The notes below the pieces were generated by a model. It ran no database searches, was not told where the DNA came from, and saw nothing but the letters and a program-made list of their open reading frames with translations. DNA of 64,000 nucleotides, from assembly GCA_964396685.1 (NCBI GenBank), contig CAYNFS010000001.1, positions 1 through 64,000 of the forward strand. The letters run 5' to 3'. The DNA comes from CAYNFS01 sp964396685 (GTDB lineage Bacteria; Patescibacteriota; Doudnabacteria; UBA920; 2-01-FULL-46-14). The translations under genes and the position numbers were made by a program. Positions 29,298 to 37,919 of this stretch are shown here, one piece after another (position 1 is the first letter of the stretch; the number at the start of each line of letters is the position of its first letter).

Positions 29298-30871
29298 AAT
29301 AGTTCGATGGTTAGTTTTTGTTTTTCATCCAAGTCATCAAACTGATGCCGGCCCCAGTTGATAAGCGACGTCTTTCGTTCTGCCAGTGGTTCTTTGTTAA
29401 TATCCTTATCTGCATAAAACGAATCATTGTGCCAATGGGTTGTGGAGATTTCTTCGAAAATCGCTCCCTCGGGCGCGAAAAAACCGTGCCACACGCCACG
29501 GGGAATAAGCAGAGTATCGCCTGGATAAACCATGCGCGTGCGCCCTTCGATCTCCGCGTGCAAAACGCCGCTTAACACCTGAAACGTCTCTTCTTTTTTC
29601 TTATGATAATGAATGGGGTGAGCCTGCCCGGGAAGCATGACGATGATTTTCTTGCAGTACTCACGATTAATGCATTCGATCAAAAACGCCCCGACTTCAA
29701 AAAATTTCTCCAGACCGTAATGATGCGACAATTCCACGTTAGAGTCGTAATTTACGAAGATACGAGCGCTGTTGAGCATGCCCTTAACCTCGCGAATTGC
29801 CCGATAGACAGTATCCTTTTTGGAAAAATTGCGGGACTGCAAACCTGCGGAGAGCGGCTCTAGCGCGGCGTAGTCGCGATCGACCACCAAATCTTCTTGC
29901 CATTCCCCGCTTTTCAGTTGGCCGGGCTGCAAAGGTAGGGCGAAGAAAACGTCGGGACGCAAAATGGCGGCCCCTTGTCTTAAAAACCGGCTCGCGTAAA
30001 CCCCCCGCTGGAACTGACGCAAACTCTTCTCCTCTTCCACGGAATCGGAAAATGTTGACGTCTCTGGCCGGCCAGCCATGCTTACGGCCTGCTGATAGGC
30101 GACGAGCCAGTTTCTTATTTGTTCGGGGCGCGAGGAATAGGCGTTGAGTTTTACGCTCTCCAACTCTACTCCAATGTGTCTTTCAAAAATTCTGGCTCCT
30201 TTGGAGAAAGCAATCTTTATCGCGTCCACATTGTTTGGATCCTCATGGGTTGAAAATCCTACGGTTAACTGCGGATAACGGTTTTTCAAAACGGCAATGC
30301 GCTCCAAATTCAATTTGTCGCTTGGTGTGGGATAAATCGAAACGCAGTGCTCTAAAGCGAACTCCGTGCCCCGGTGTTCAAAAAAACTGACAATTTTATC
30401 AACCTCGTTGATTGACAGCCCCGCCGTGGAGCAAATAACCGGTTTCCCAGTCTCCGCTATTTTCTCCAAAAGCGGCCAATCAGTTGCGCCACTGCTTGCC
30501 ACCTTAATCACTTCTATTCCAAGTTTTTCCAAAAGTTCCACCGACTGTTCGTCGGAAGGTGTTGCCATAGTGACCAGCCCCGCCTCCTTGATGTCTCTGA
30601 CCAAAATCGCGTAGTGCTCGGGACGAAGTCTGTTGGCCAAAAAATATGAAATATATTGATATTCGGAATTTCGCCTGTGGTACGGATGAATCAAGGCCTC
30701 AAGATCTCGGAACTGAAACTTAATCGCTGCTCTGACCCCGGCTTCCTTCGCCACCCATGCAAACTCGCGCACAATCAAACGCCCCAATTCCAAACTCCCC
30801 TTGTGGTTGTTGGCCATGTCAAAAATAAACAGGCCGTCAAACTCAAATGATTTTTTCTTTAGAGGAAACAT
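29294..30871 (-). CDS. NeuB-family synthase fused to a C-terminal cupin
   Basis: 525 residues. Residues ~15-260 are a NeuB TIM barrel: FIFDMANNHKGSLELGR, KFQFRDLEALIHPYHRR, VIKVASSGATDWPLLEKI, EHCVSIYPTPSDKLNLE, VGFSTHEDPNN and RIFERHIGVELE. A SAF-like domain follows (~295-350; ASRFLRQGAAILRPDVFFALP). Residues ~380-490 are a cupin: PGQAHPIHYHKKKEETFQVLSG and YPGDTLLIPRGVWHGFFAPEGA, with metal-site His and Glu residues present. NeuB enzymes condense PEP with a hexosamine to a nonulosonate. The cupin might bind or isomerise a sugar. It overlaps the HAD gene by 4 bp. Confidence 0.88.
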   Translation of the reverse strand: MFPLKKKSFEFDGLFIFDMANNHKGSLELGRLIVREFAWVAKEAGVRAAIKFQFRDLEALIHPYHRRNSEYQYISYFLANRLRPEHYAILVRDIKEAGLVTMATPSDEQSVELLEKLGIEVIKVASSGATDWPLLEKIAETGKPVICSTAGLSINEVDKIVSFFEHRGTEFALEHCVSIYPTPSDKLNLERIAVLKNRYPQLTVGFSTHEDPNNVDAIKIAFSKGARIFERHIGVELESVKLNAYSSRPEQIRNWLVAYQQAVSMAGRPETSTFSDSVEEEKSLRQFQRGVYASRFLRQGAAILRPDVFFALPLQPGQLKSGEWQEDLVVDRDYAALEPLSAGLQSRNFSKKDTVYRAIREVKGMLNSARIFVNYDSNVELSHHYGLEKFFEVGAFLIECINREYCKKIIVMLPGQAHPIHYHKKKEETFQVLSGVLHAEIEGRTRMVYPGDTLLIPRGVWHGFFAPEGAIFEEISTTHWHNDSFYADKDINKEPLAERKTSLINWGRHQFDDLDEKQKLTIELL

Positions 30872-30912
30872 AGCTCATCTTATTAAATCAACTTCTCATT
30901 CTAACAATATGT

Positions 30913-31662
30913 TCAACGCAAGTCAAGCCTGCGCTTAAGCAATATTTCAGCCAACAGAAAATCGATCTCGTTGTCAAGATTTACTGAATCCTCTGACTTC
31001 ATATAAAAATAGGCTATTTTCTCCCCTGAGGTTGATTTCAGTTTGCGGATAGTCCTAAGCCACATCACATCCATTGCTCCCGTGTGAATATAAACTTCGG
31101 GGAGCGCTTGTCTCGACGAGTTGTAAGGTTCCTTCATCTTCGTAAAATCCCGAGGCAAAAACGGCTGGAGCCATTGGCCGTCCTTCGATATCTTCCACAT
31201 TTTGTAAGGATGCTTCGGCGACTCAATAATCGGGCGAACAGAATGAGCACCCGGAGTGTCAATGAGTTTCTGAATTCCTTCATCAATATGCGCTGCCGTG
31301 CGCAGGGGCGAAGTCGGCGGCAGGCGCAAAACGATGTCCGGTTCGTAATTCTCCTTTGCTTTGAGCCAATCCAAAGCATGCCGTAAAAACTCCTCTCCCA
31401 AAGAAAGATCCCCGGAAATATCTGCCGGACGCAGAAAAGGAACCTCGGCTCCGTAACGCCTCGCTACGTCGGCAATTTCCTCGCTGTCCGTGGAAACAAT
31501 CGTGCGCGTTAAGAGTTTCGATTTTTTTGCCTCCTCAATGGTCCATGCAATAAGCGGTTTCCCCAAAAGCGGTTTGATGTTCTTTTTGGGTATAGATTTT
31601 GACCCTTCTCTGGCACCAATGACCGCCAGGGCTTCATACGACTTGTTGGCTGACTTTGGCAT
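30913..31662 (-). CDS. acylneuraminate cytidylyltransferase family protein
   Basis: 249 residues. The CMP-NulO synthetase signature is present: AVIGAREGSKSIPKKNIKPLLGKPLIAWTIEEAKKS (nucleotide-binding start), VSTDSEEIADVARRYGAEVPFLRPADISGD, and LRLPPTSPLRTAAHIDEGI. It activates a nonulosonate as the CMP-sugar, probably the product of the NeuB-cupin gene that follows 41 bp downstream. AAGGAG seven bases before the ATG is a good ribosome binding site. Confidence 0.92.
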   Translation of the reverse strand: MPKSANKSYEALAVIGAREGSKSIPKKNIKPLLGKPLIAWTIEEAKKSKLLTRTIVSTDSEEIADVARRYGAEVPFLRPADISGDLSLGEEFLRHALDWLKAKENYEPDIVLRLPPTSPLRTAAHIDEGIQKLIDTPGAHSVRPIIESPKHPYKMWKISKDGQWLQPFLPRDFTKMKEPYNSSRQALPEVYIHTGAMDVMWLRTIRKLKSTSGEKIAYFYMKSEDSVNLDNEIDFLLAEILLKRRLDLR

Positions 31663-31671
31663 ATCGGCTCC

Positions 31672-32388
31672 TTATTCGTGCATTAACAACTTAATTCTGC
31701 GAAAACGATAAGCGAAAAAATTTCTCACAGTTTGCCATTCAACTACTTCCCAGAACAAATAATTCAGCAATCTTAATAGACGGGAAGCACTCGGATGACA
31801 TTGTATCAAAACTCCCCCGTTTAAAACCTCCCCTTGATACTGCGTATCGGCATGGCGCTCAAGTGAATAGCCGTACTTTCCGGCCAGGGCCTTGCGAGCC
31901 CAATTTCGCTGGATGTGCCGGTGTCCTTCGATATAAACAAACCTGACGCTTTTTAAATAACAAAGGTAATGCCAAACGGCATCATTGAACCCGTGACTTG
32001 GATCGTCCTCTCCCTTTCTGGCTTGTCCGCCGTCGACTACCACCAAATCATACTCTCGCAACGGGGGAAGCATTCGGTAATCTTTGAGAATTTGAAACCG
32101 GCCACTAAACTCTTTGAGGTTTTCCGCGAGCTTTTCCGCAAAATACTGGTCATGCTCATATACGTCCAGTTTGGCTTGCGAATGTTTGAGCACCAAGTAG
32201 CTGATGGTCCCCAAACCTCCGCCGAGTTCCAAGACACGCTCTGGGTGCTGCTTGCGGCAAAGCTCTAATAAAACGTGCAAAGTTGCGGGTTTGGCGATAT
32301 GTTCGGAACGCGGAAACTGTCTAAACCGCTCGTATACCGCGATGGCTTCTGGGTCAAAGTCAATCAACTTAATTTTTCGAATTGGCAT
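31672..32388 (-). CDS. class I SAM-dependent methyltransferase-like protein
   Basis: 238 residues. LHVLLELCRKQHPERVLELGGGLGTISYLVLKHS carries the SAM-binding glycine loop, and YDLVVVDGGQARKGEDDPSHGF is the motif II region. The C-terminus is basic and Arg-rich (FFAYRFRRIKLLM). The acceptor is unknown; a glycan hydroxyl is likely from context. I start at 32388 (MPIRKIKLIDF), which overlaps the upstream gene by 20 bp; the open frame extends to 32430 without a ribosome binding site. Confidence 0.7.
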   Translation of the reverse strand: MPIRKIKLIDFDPEAIAVYERFRQFPRSEHIAKPATLHVLLELCRKQHPERVLELGGGLGTISYLVLKHSQAKLDVYEHDQYFAEKLAENLKEFSGRFQILKDYRMLPPLREYDLVVVDGGQARKGEDDPSHGFNDAVWHYLCYLKSVRFVYIEGHRHIQRNWARKALAGKYGYSLERHADTQYQGEVLNGGVLIQCHPSASRLLRLLNYLFWEVVEWQTVRNFFAYRFRRIKLLMHE

Positions 32389-33691
32389 GGGCAAACTCCC
32401 TAATGGTATTGATAATTTCCGCCTCCGCACGAATACTGGCTTGACCGTCAGGCGTATGAATCAAATATGTCAGAAACTCATCGCGGCGTTGTTTATCAGT
32501 TTGAATAAAATGCCGCTCTGGATTATCCAAAAGTTTTTCCAGCTCCCGTTCGGTCTTGGCATAAGAAACCAGCTCTGGATAGTGGGTAAAATAATCCCAA
32601 GGTTTTGCCGGAATCAAATCGCCGAAATAAGGAGAAATTACCAATCGATTGGCCAGGAGTCCTTCGATTAAAGTTGTGGAAAGGTAACCCAAAACCGCAA
32701 AAGACGATTCAATGCACTCCCGAGGACTCGGGGCGCTGGTGATGGTGAGGTTTGGGATCGAGCGGCTAAAATTTTCGCGCTTAATCTTCTGAACATAGTC
32801 GAGATAAAAGCCTGCGGCTTTGGTTTTTATCACCACGCTGATCTCGGGATGTTTGAGGGCATAGTTCATTACCCAGAGATGGAAGTCTTCCGCTCGTCTC
32901 TCCCCCAGCTTAATCGTTTCCGGATCGGAAACAAAACGCGGCAGACGATGCTTGACATAAAAAGAGAAAAGCACAATTTGCTTCGTTGGAGTCGACCCGC
33001 GGGTCTGAAAATAATAATCCAACCGCGGCACGCCGACTATTTTTATCTGCTCTTTTGCCAAACCTTTGACTTTGCCGAGCAACGCTCCCAGAATCTTTTC
33101 GTTATAGGCCAAAAATTTGTGGCCGACGAACCGCCGATTGACATACATGTCCTCCGCCCCTTCAAAAATACCCGCCGACAAGCCTTCTTTATGCAAAACC
33201 AGAAAAGGAATATTATCCTCCACACAAACTTTGGCCAGCTCCTGCTGAACAAGATAACCAAAATTTCCGGAAATGACTGCGTCGATTTTTAAATATCTGC
33301 GCAGATACGGAAACATCTTTTTAAGATACAGATAATAACGCCGTTTCCCCTCTCGGCCGTGATCGGTGATATGGTAATTTGCTTCGGTCCATCCGGCTCT
33401 TTCATCATGATGCGTAAAGTGTTTATAAATAATCGCCCAGTAACTTTTGTGAACAGAAACATAATTAAGCTTGCCGCTAAACTCGGCCATGGCGCTGATG
33501 TCATCGTAAAAAATGCTTCGTCCTAAAACCAAAGCCGTGTAGTGACTGCCCCGGTCGATTTTTCCGGAAATCAAAGCCAGTACGGCAGCGGTCAGGCGGG
33601 GACTGTGAACATAAACACTGCCCTTGATCAGCAGCGGAAAAAACACCGCTCTCAATTTTACGATAATTTTTCTGCCAAGATCATTTGTCAT
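32369..33691 (-). CDS. putative glycosyltransferase (surface polysaccharide, GT-B-like)
   Basis: 440 residues of a capsule-polysaccharide-like protein. The C-terminal half has a UDP-glycosyltransferase/CDP-glycerophosphotransferase pattern: KIVGVPRLDYYF, ISVVIKTKAAG, then SSFAVLGYLSTTLIEGLLANRLVISPYFGDL, the nucleotide-sugar pocket typical of this fold. No exact family name is certain. Start 33691 is set by ATGA overlap with the upstream GT2 gene. Two other proteins in the locus (42124-43635, 53411-54838) have the same general layout. Confidence 0.65.
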   Translation of the reverse strand: MTNDLGRKIIVKLRAVFFPLLIKGSVYVHSPRLTAAVLALISGKIDRGSHYTALVLGRSIFYDDISAMAEFSGKLNYVSVHKSYWAIIYKHFTHHDERAGWTEANYHITDHGREGKRRYYLYLKKMFPYLRRYLKIDAVISGNFGYLVQQELAKVCVEDNIPFLVLHKEGLSAGIFEGAEDMYVNRRFVGHKFLAYNEKILGALLGKVKGLAKEQIKIVGVPRLDYYFQTRGSTPTKQIVLFSFYVKHRLPRFVSDPETIKLGERRAEDFHLWVMNYALKHPEISVVIKTKAAGFYLDYVQKIKRENFSRSIPNLTITSAPSPRECIESSFAVLGYLSTTLIEGLLANRLVISPYFGDLIPAKPWDYFTHYPELVSYAKTERELEKLLDNPERHFIQTDKQRRDEFLTYLIHTPDGQASIRAEAEIINTIREFAHANSKN

Positions 33692-34494
33692 ATTCGATTC
33701 CAAAATCGGGCAATCCGAAACAGCGCTGCCCAATAATATCTCGAAAGTCTTTGAAAACGGTTGCCGGCCTCAAGGCTGTATTTCGCGATTTTCCACCGGT
33801 TGAAAAAATACTGTTCATGGTTCATTAAGAAACGGTACTTGTGGGTAAACTGAAAGACTCCTTCCGCCAATGTCGCTTGATTGGTCAGCCTTTTGCCTTC
33901 CTGCGTCCCGTCAATTACCATATTGGCGGGAAGGACCGCGACTTCCTTCCCGAGGCGCAAAACCTCCAACACCAAGGCTTTATCCTCGGACGGCGGCAGT
34001 TTGGGATCATAACCTCGAACATGAAAGAATAGATCTTTGGAAATAACGATATTCGGTCCGCCGGCTCCTGGATTTGACACCAAAAGCACCTCCATCTTCA
34101 CCCGACCCGTTGGGATTTTCCAAGGCAAAAGTTTGCCGTCTTTTTCTATATACACTCCGCTTAAAACGCATTCGGCGCCCTTCTCCAATTCTCTTGAAAC
34201 ATTTTCGAGATATTTCTCATTCCACTGGTTGTCATCGTCCAAAAAGGCGAGGTACTCACCCTTCGCTACGTATGCTCCGAAATTCCTCGCTTGCGCCGCA
34301 CCGGCATAAGGCATGATCTCAAGAACCTTAACCCTACTGCCAATCTCTTCCAAAAGCTCAACTTTGCCCCGGCCGTTGTTAACCACAATAATTTCGTGCG
34401 GCTGATATGTTTGCTTTAAGACAGTGCTAATAGCTCTCAAAAGCAACTCAGGCCGGTCGCAGGTTGGAATAATACAGCTGATCATTAGATTCAT
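33688..34494 (-). CDS. family 2 glycosyltransferase
   Basis: 268 residues with GT-A features: ISCIIPTCDRPELLLRAISTVLKQTYQPHEIIVVNN at the N-terminus, ARNFGAYVAKGEYLAFLDDDNQWNEKYLE (the DDD metal motif, about 76-104) and VISKDLFFHVRGYDPKLPPSEDKALVLEVLRLG (acceptor helix with ED). It adds a sugar to the lipid-linked glycan at the cytoplasmic face. It ends in an ATGA overlap with the next gene. Confidence 0.93.
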   Translation of the reverse strand: MNLMISCIIPTCDRPELLLRAISTVLKQTYQPHEIIVVNNGRGKVELLEEIGSRVKVLEIMPYAGAAQARNFGAYVAKGEYLAFLDDDNQWNEKYLENVSRELEKGAECVLSGVYIEKDGKLLPWKIPTGRVKMEVLLVSNPGAGGPNIVISKDLFFHVRGYDPKLPPSEDKALVLEVLRLGKEVAVLPANMVIDGTQEGKRLTNQATLAEGVFQFTHKYRFLMNHEQYFFNRWKIAKYSLEAGNRFQRLSRYYWAALFRIARFWNRI

Positions 34495-34522
34495 ACCTAC
34501 CCCATTGCTGTCCAGTTGGACT

Positions 34523-35332
34523 TTAATTCATAAAAGCATGTTGCATTATAAAAGCCTTGCTGGCGCTACCCGGAAGCGAAAATATTTCAAGAACGCTAAA
34601 TCCGTTTTCCTCTGCCGTTTTAATCATCATTTCTTCATTTTGCCATCTTGTATTGACAGCAAATATAAGTTTAGCTTGTCTGTATCTTTCCGGTAACTCC
34701 CTAAGAGCCCGCACTATCAATTCTCTTCCGGTTGGTCCGCCATCGGCCGGACGGCCAAAAAGAACTTTTTCCTTAACTGCTGCACTCGGTACGTAAGGAG
34801 GATTCCAGGTGATATAATCTGGTTTTTCTGGTAATTTATCACTATCGGAAAAAGGGTGATAAATATCAGAATGTATAAATCTCACATTGGCTTTATTAGC
34901 TTTAGCCGTTATTTTACTGCTAGCAATATATGGTTTATGTATCTCTAAAACAGTCACCGGCATATTCTTTTCGATACTTAAGACGCAAGCTTCGGTCGCA
35001 AAGGGCCCAGATCCTATCGCCAATACAGTACTTGTGGGGTCAATGTATTTAAGCATCGCGGCCATAAGTACCGGCGTGGAATTATCCCACGCACCTTGTC
35101 CTTTCAAATCTGGGTCCAAAAAGGGATTTATATCTAATCCGAATACTGCTTTTGCAAATGACGCGGAATGGCGCATCCGGGTTATATCTGCCGTAAAACC
35201 AAACTTGCTATAAAAATTGCTAAGTTGTGCCGCAAAGATTTTTAGACACTCTTCCCTGTTGCGACCTTTTTTTACAGCATTCAAAATAATCTTGAAAGGC
35301 GCTTCCTCTTCCTTAATGGAACGGTAAATCAT
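34523..35332 (-). CDS. HemK/PrmC-like methyltransferase
   Basis: 269 residues: VLAIGSGPFATEACVLSIEKN (SAM loop), FIHSDIYHPF, and the NPPY tetrad in DYITWNPPYVPSAAV, which marks methyltransferases acting on an amide or amino nitrogen or a nucleic-acid base. GRPADGGPTGRELIVRAL after NPPY is also PrmC-like. The N-terminal ~85 residues match nothing I know. Its base composition is more AT-rich than that of its neighbours, and gaps of about 30 bp separate it from both, so it may be a later insertion in the locus. Confidence 0.75.
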   Translation of the reverse strand: MIYRSIKEEEAPFKIILNAVKKGRNREECLKIFAAQLSNFYSKFGFTADITRMRHSASFAKAVFGLDINPFLDPDLKGQGAWDNSTPVLMAAMLKYIDPTSTVLAIGSGPFATEACVLSIEKNMPVTVLEIHKPYIASSKITAKANKANVRFIHSDIYHPFSDSDKLPEKPDYITWNPPYVPSAAVKEKVLFGRPADGGPTGRELIVRALRELPERYRQAKLIFAVNTRWQNEEMMIKTAEENGFSVLEIFSLPGSASKAFIMQHAFMN

Positions 35333-35361
35333 CTATATCTTCTCCTTAATTAAGTTTAGAA

Positions 35362-37116
35362 TCATTTACGGTGTTTGTTTATCAAATAGCGGCCAATGGC
35401 CAGTGCATCCAAACCCGTTGCCCAAAAAGTGCGCAGTGCATCCTGGATGGAACAGACAATCGGCTCGCCTTTCACATTAAAGGAAGTATTAAGTAGCACA
35501 GGAACTCCGGTTTTGCTCTCAAACGTTTTCAGCAGCCTATGATACAGCGGATTTACGTCCTCTCTTACGGTCTGAACGCGCGCGGTCCCGTCTATGTGCA
35601 CGATCCCTGGCGCCTCTTTTTTCAATCGGTCATTGGCGAGAAACGCGAGATTCATAAACGGCGCCTCACAGAATTTATCAAAATAGCGATCCATAGCTTC
35701 CAACGGTAGAGACGGACAAAACGGCCGCCAATATTCGCGGAATTTCACCACGGCATTGACTTTGTCGCGATTTTTCACGTCCCTTGGGTCAGCCAAAATA
35801 CTTCTCTGCCCAAGCGCCCTGGGTCCCGCTTCCATGCGGCCCTGAAACCAGGCGACCATACGGCCCGCTGCAAGAGCGCTGGCAACCGGCTTGCAAATGT
35901 CATCAAATTTTTCGTACGGAACATGCGTCATTTTCAGAACCTCCTCTATTTCCTCATCAGAAAATTCCGGCCCCAGGGCCAAGCTTTCCAATTTTTCCGG
36001 CCTGGCCCCAGTTTCCTGAAAAGAAGCCGCCAGAGCGACGCCAGCCGCTGTGCCCGCATCATTGCATAAAGGATGAGCAAAGATCCGCCCCACTTCCGGC
36101 AGTAGAAAAATCGCACTATTCATTTTGATGTTGTGAGCAATTCCGCCCCCGACGCAGACATTCTGAATTCCCGTTTCCGAAATTGCCCAAAGCGCCAGAC
36201 GGTTTACCGCTTCCTCTAATTTTTTTTGCACGGCAAAAGCGAGATTCTCGTGCCAAGCGGTAATCCCCTCGTCAGGCAAACGGGGGTTTTTCCCAAGAAG
36301 AACTATCAATTCGTCAGTAAAACGGCCTGAAAAAGAATGCTTGCCGTAATGAATGTAGCGCGGATCAAGGCGGTATTCGATTCCATCTTCAGCCTGGCGA
36401 ATCACCTGGTTAAGCTTGGACGTGAAATCCTCGTCTAAGCCGCCGTACGCCGACAATCCCATAACTTTGTATTCTCCGTCTTTGGAGCGAAATCCTAAAA
36501 ATTCCGTAATAGCCGAATACAGCCAACCTAGGGAATGAGGCATGAGAATTTCCCGCATCGGCTTGATTTCATCTCCCTCGCAGCGCCACACCACGGCGCA
36601 GTGCTTGTCACCGGAACCATCTATAGTAAGACAAACAGCTTCATTAAAACCGGATTGCATGTAGGAATGAAAGGCGTGAGTATAATGATGCGGCATGTGA
36701 ATGATTGGCGGCATTTTGATGTCGCCAAAAACCTTACGCCAGTTCTTGTAATGGATATTTTCCATGCCTTCAAAGTTATGTCCGGAAATCATATAATTCT
36801 GCCAAGCTTTGGTTTGATTGTCCACCGGCCATGTTTTGGCCATCTCATCAAAAAATTTTCTCATAGTCCCGTCAGAATAGGCTTTGACGTTCCATGCTAC
36901 TCCCACCCCGGCTATATCTTGCATTGATATACCTGCACGTTTGAGGCAATATTTCAAAGCTCTGATCGGGTATATCCCGACCCCGTGCTTGTGGCGAATA
37001 AAGCGTTCTTCTTCGGCCAGGCCCAAGACTTTTCCATCCCTGACTACGGCCACCGACGGATCCACCGGCTCAGCATTTATGCCAAGATAAATTTGTGACT
37101 TTTTTTCCATGTTCAT
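35362..37116 (-). CDS. carbamoyltransferase (NodU/CmcH family)
   Basis: 584 residues, full length. The N-terminal Kae1-like domain begins IYLGINAEPVDPSVAVVRDGKVLGLAEEERF and contains PHHYTHAFHSYMQSGFNEAVCLTIDGSGD with the metal-binding His residues; VCVGGGIAHNIKMN is the later nucleotide motif. The C-terminal YrdC-like/CarbamT_C domain has MEAGPRALGQRSILADPRD. It uses carbamoyl phosphate and ATP to O-carbamoylate a sugar hydroxyl. I start at ATG 37116, coupled to the cysQ stop (TGATG); a TTG lies one codon earlier. Confidence 0.93.
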   Translation of the reverse strand: MNMEKKSQIYLGINAEPVDPSVAVVRDGKVLGLAEEERFIRHKHGVGIYPIRALKYCLKRAGISMQDIAGVGVAWNVKAYSDGTMRKFFDEMAKTWPVDNQTKAWQNYMISGHNFEGMENIHYKNWRKVFGDIKMPPIIHMPHHYTHAFHSYMQSGFNEAVCLTIDGSGDKHCAVVWRCEGDEIKPMREILMPHSLGWLYSAITEFLGFRSKDGEYKVMGLSAYGGLDEDFTSKLNQVIRQAEDGIEYRLDPRYIHYGKHSFSGRFTDELIVLLGKNPRLPDEGITAWHENLAFAVQKKLEEAVNRLALWAISETGIQNVCVGGGIAHNIKMNSAIFLLPEVGRIFAHPLCNDAGTAAGVALAASFQETGARPEKLESLALGPEFSDEEIEEVLKMTHVPYEKFDDICKPVASALAAGRMVAWFQGRMEAGPRALGQRSILADPRDVKNRDKVNAVVKFREYWRPFCPSLPLEAMDRYFDKFCEAPFMNLAFLANDRLKKEAPGIVHIDGTARVQTVREDVNPLYHRLLKTFESKTGVPVLLNTSFNVKGEPIVCSIQDALRTFWATGLDALAIGRYLINKHRK

Positions 37117-37919
37117 CAATGCAAGCTTTTATAAATTTTTAGCACCTCGTCATGGATCTTGCTGTTACTCATCAAAACTCCATCCCGATGATAAAGATCC
37201 TCTGTGTTATAGACAAACTCCCGTCCCCAAAGATCAGTAATCCTGCCACCCGCCTCGGAAATCAAGCAATGAGCCGCGGCCGTATCCCACTGTTTCATCT
37301 TGTCTGTGGTCGCCAAATACAATTCTACTGTTCCAGCCGCCACCAACCCAGCCTTTAGTCCGGCGCTGCCCTGCGAAACGTATTCCCGAACGTTCAATTC
37401 GCGGGCCAGGCGCTTGTCTAATTCGGACAAATGATGCCGGCTCACAACTGCCTTTGCCTGCGAAAGCTGATCCACCAAGCTTACCCAAAGTTTTTGCCAT
37501 TCACCGTTCTGGTTAAGATAAGCTCCCTCCCCTTTTTGTGCCGCATAATATCGGCCCGTGGCTGGCTGATATATGACCCCCAAAACCGGAGTACCTGCCT
37601 CAACCAAGGCGATCATCACACTAAACTCGCCGGTTTTGCCTATGAAATCCATGGTGCCGTCCAAAGGATCAACAATCCAAATCCGCTGTGCTTGCACTCT
37701 CGCGAGATCATCTTCCTGTTCCTCGGAAAGGATTGGTAGACCGGAGGAACGCAAAAATTTACTTATCGTATCCTGACTAGCACGGTCAGCAACAGTAACC
37801 TCCTCGCGATCCTGTTTGAATTCGGTCTCGAATTCATAATGGTAAATGGCCATGATCTTGCTCCCGGCCGCTCTGGCGGCATCAATCGCCAACTTGGTTT
37901 CGTTCCAAAAATTCATCAT
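37116..37919 (-). CDS. cysQ: 3'(2'),5'-bisphosphate nucleotidase, CysQ-like
   Basis: 267 residues of the inositol-monophosphatase fold. Metal sites: ILSEEQEDD, WIVDPLDGTMDF (DPLDGT, about 81-86) and KMKQWDTAAAHCLISEAGG. The domain order and the short length fit CysQ, which hydrolyses PAP (3'-phosphoadenosine 5'-phosphate), the inhibitory by-product of PAPS-dependent sulfotransfer. It overlaps the PAPS-making fusion gene upstream by 4 bp, which makes the PAP role more likely than inositol phosphate. Confidence 0.9.
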   Translation of the reverse strand: MMNFWNETKLAIDAARAAGSKIMAIYHYEFETEFKQDREEVTVADRASQDTISKFLRSSGLPILSEEQEDDLARVQAQRIWIVDPLDGTMDFIGKTGEFSVMIALVEAGTPVLGVIYQPATGRYYAAQKGEGAYLNQNGEWQKLWVSLVDQLSQAKAVVSRHHLSELDKRLARELNVREYVSQGSAGLKAGLVAAGTVELYLATTDKMKQWDTAAAHCLISEAGGRITDLWGREFVYNTEDLYHRDGVLMSNSKIHDEVLKIYKSLH

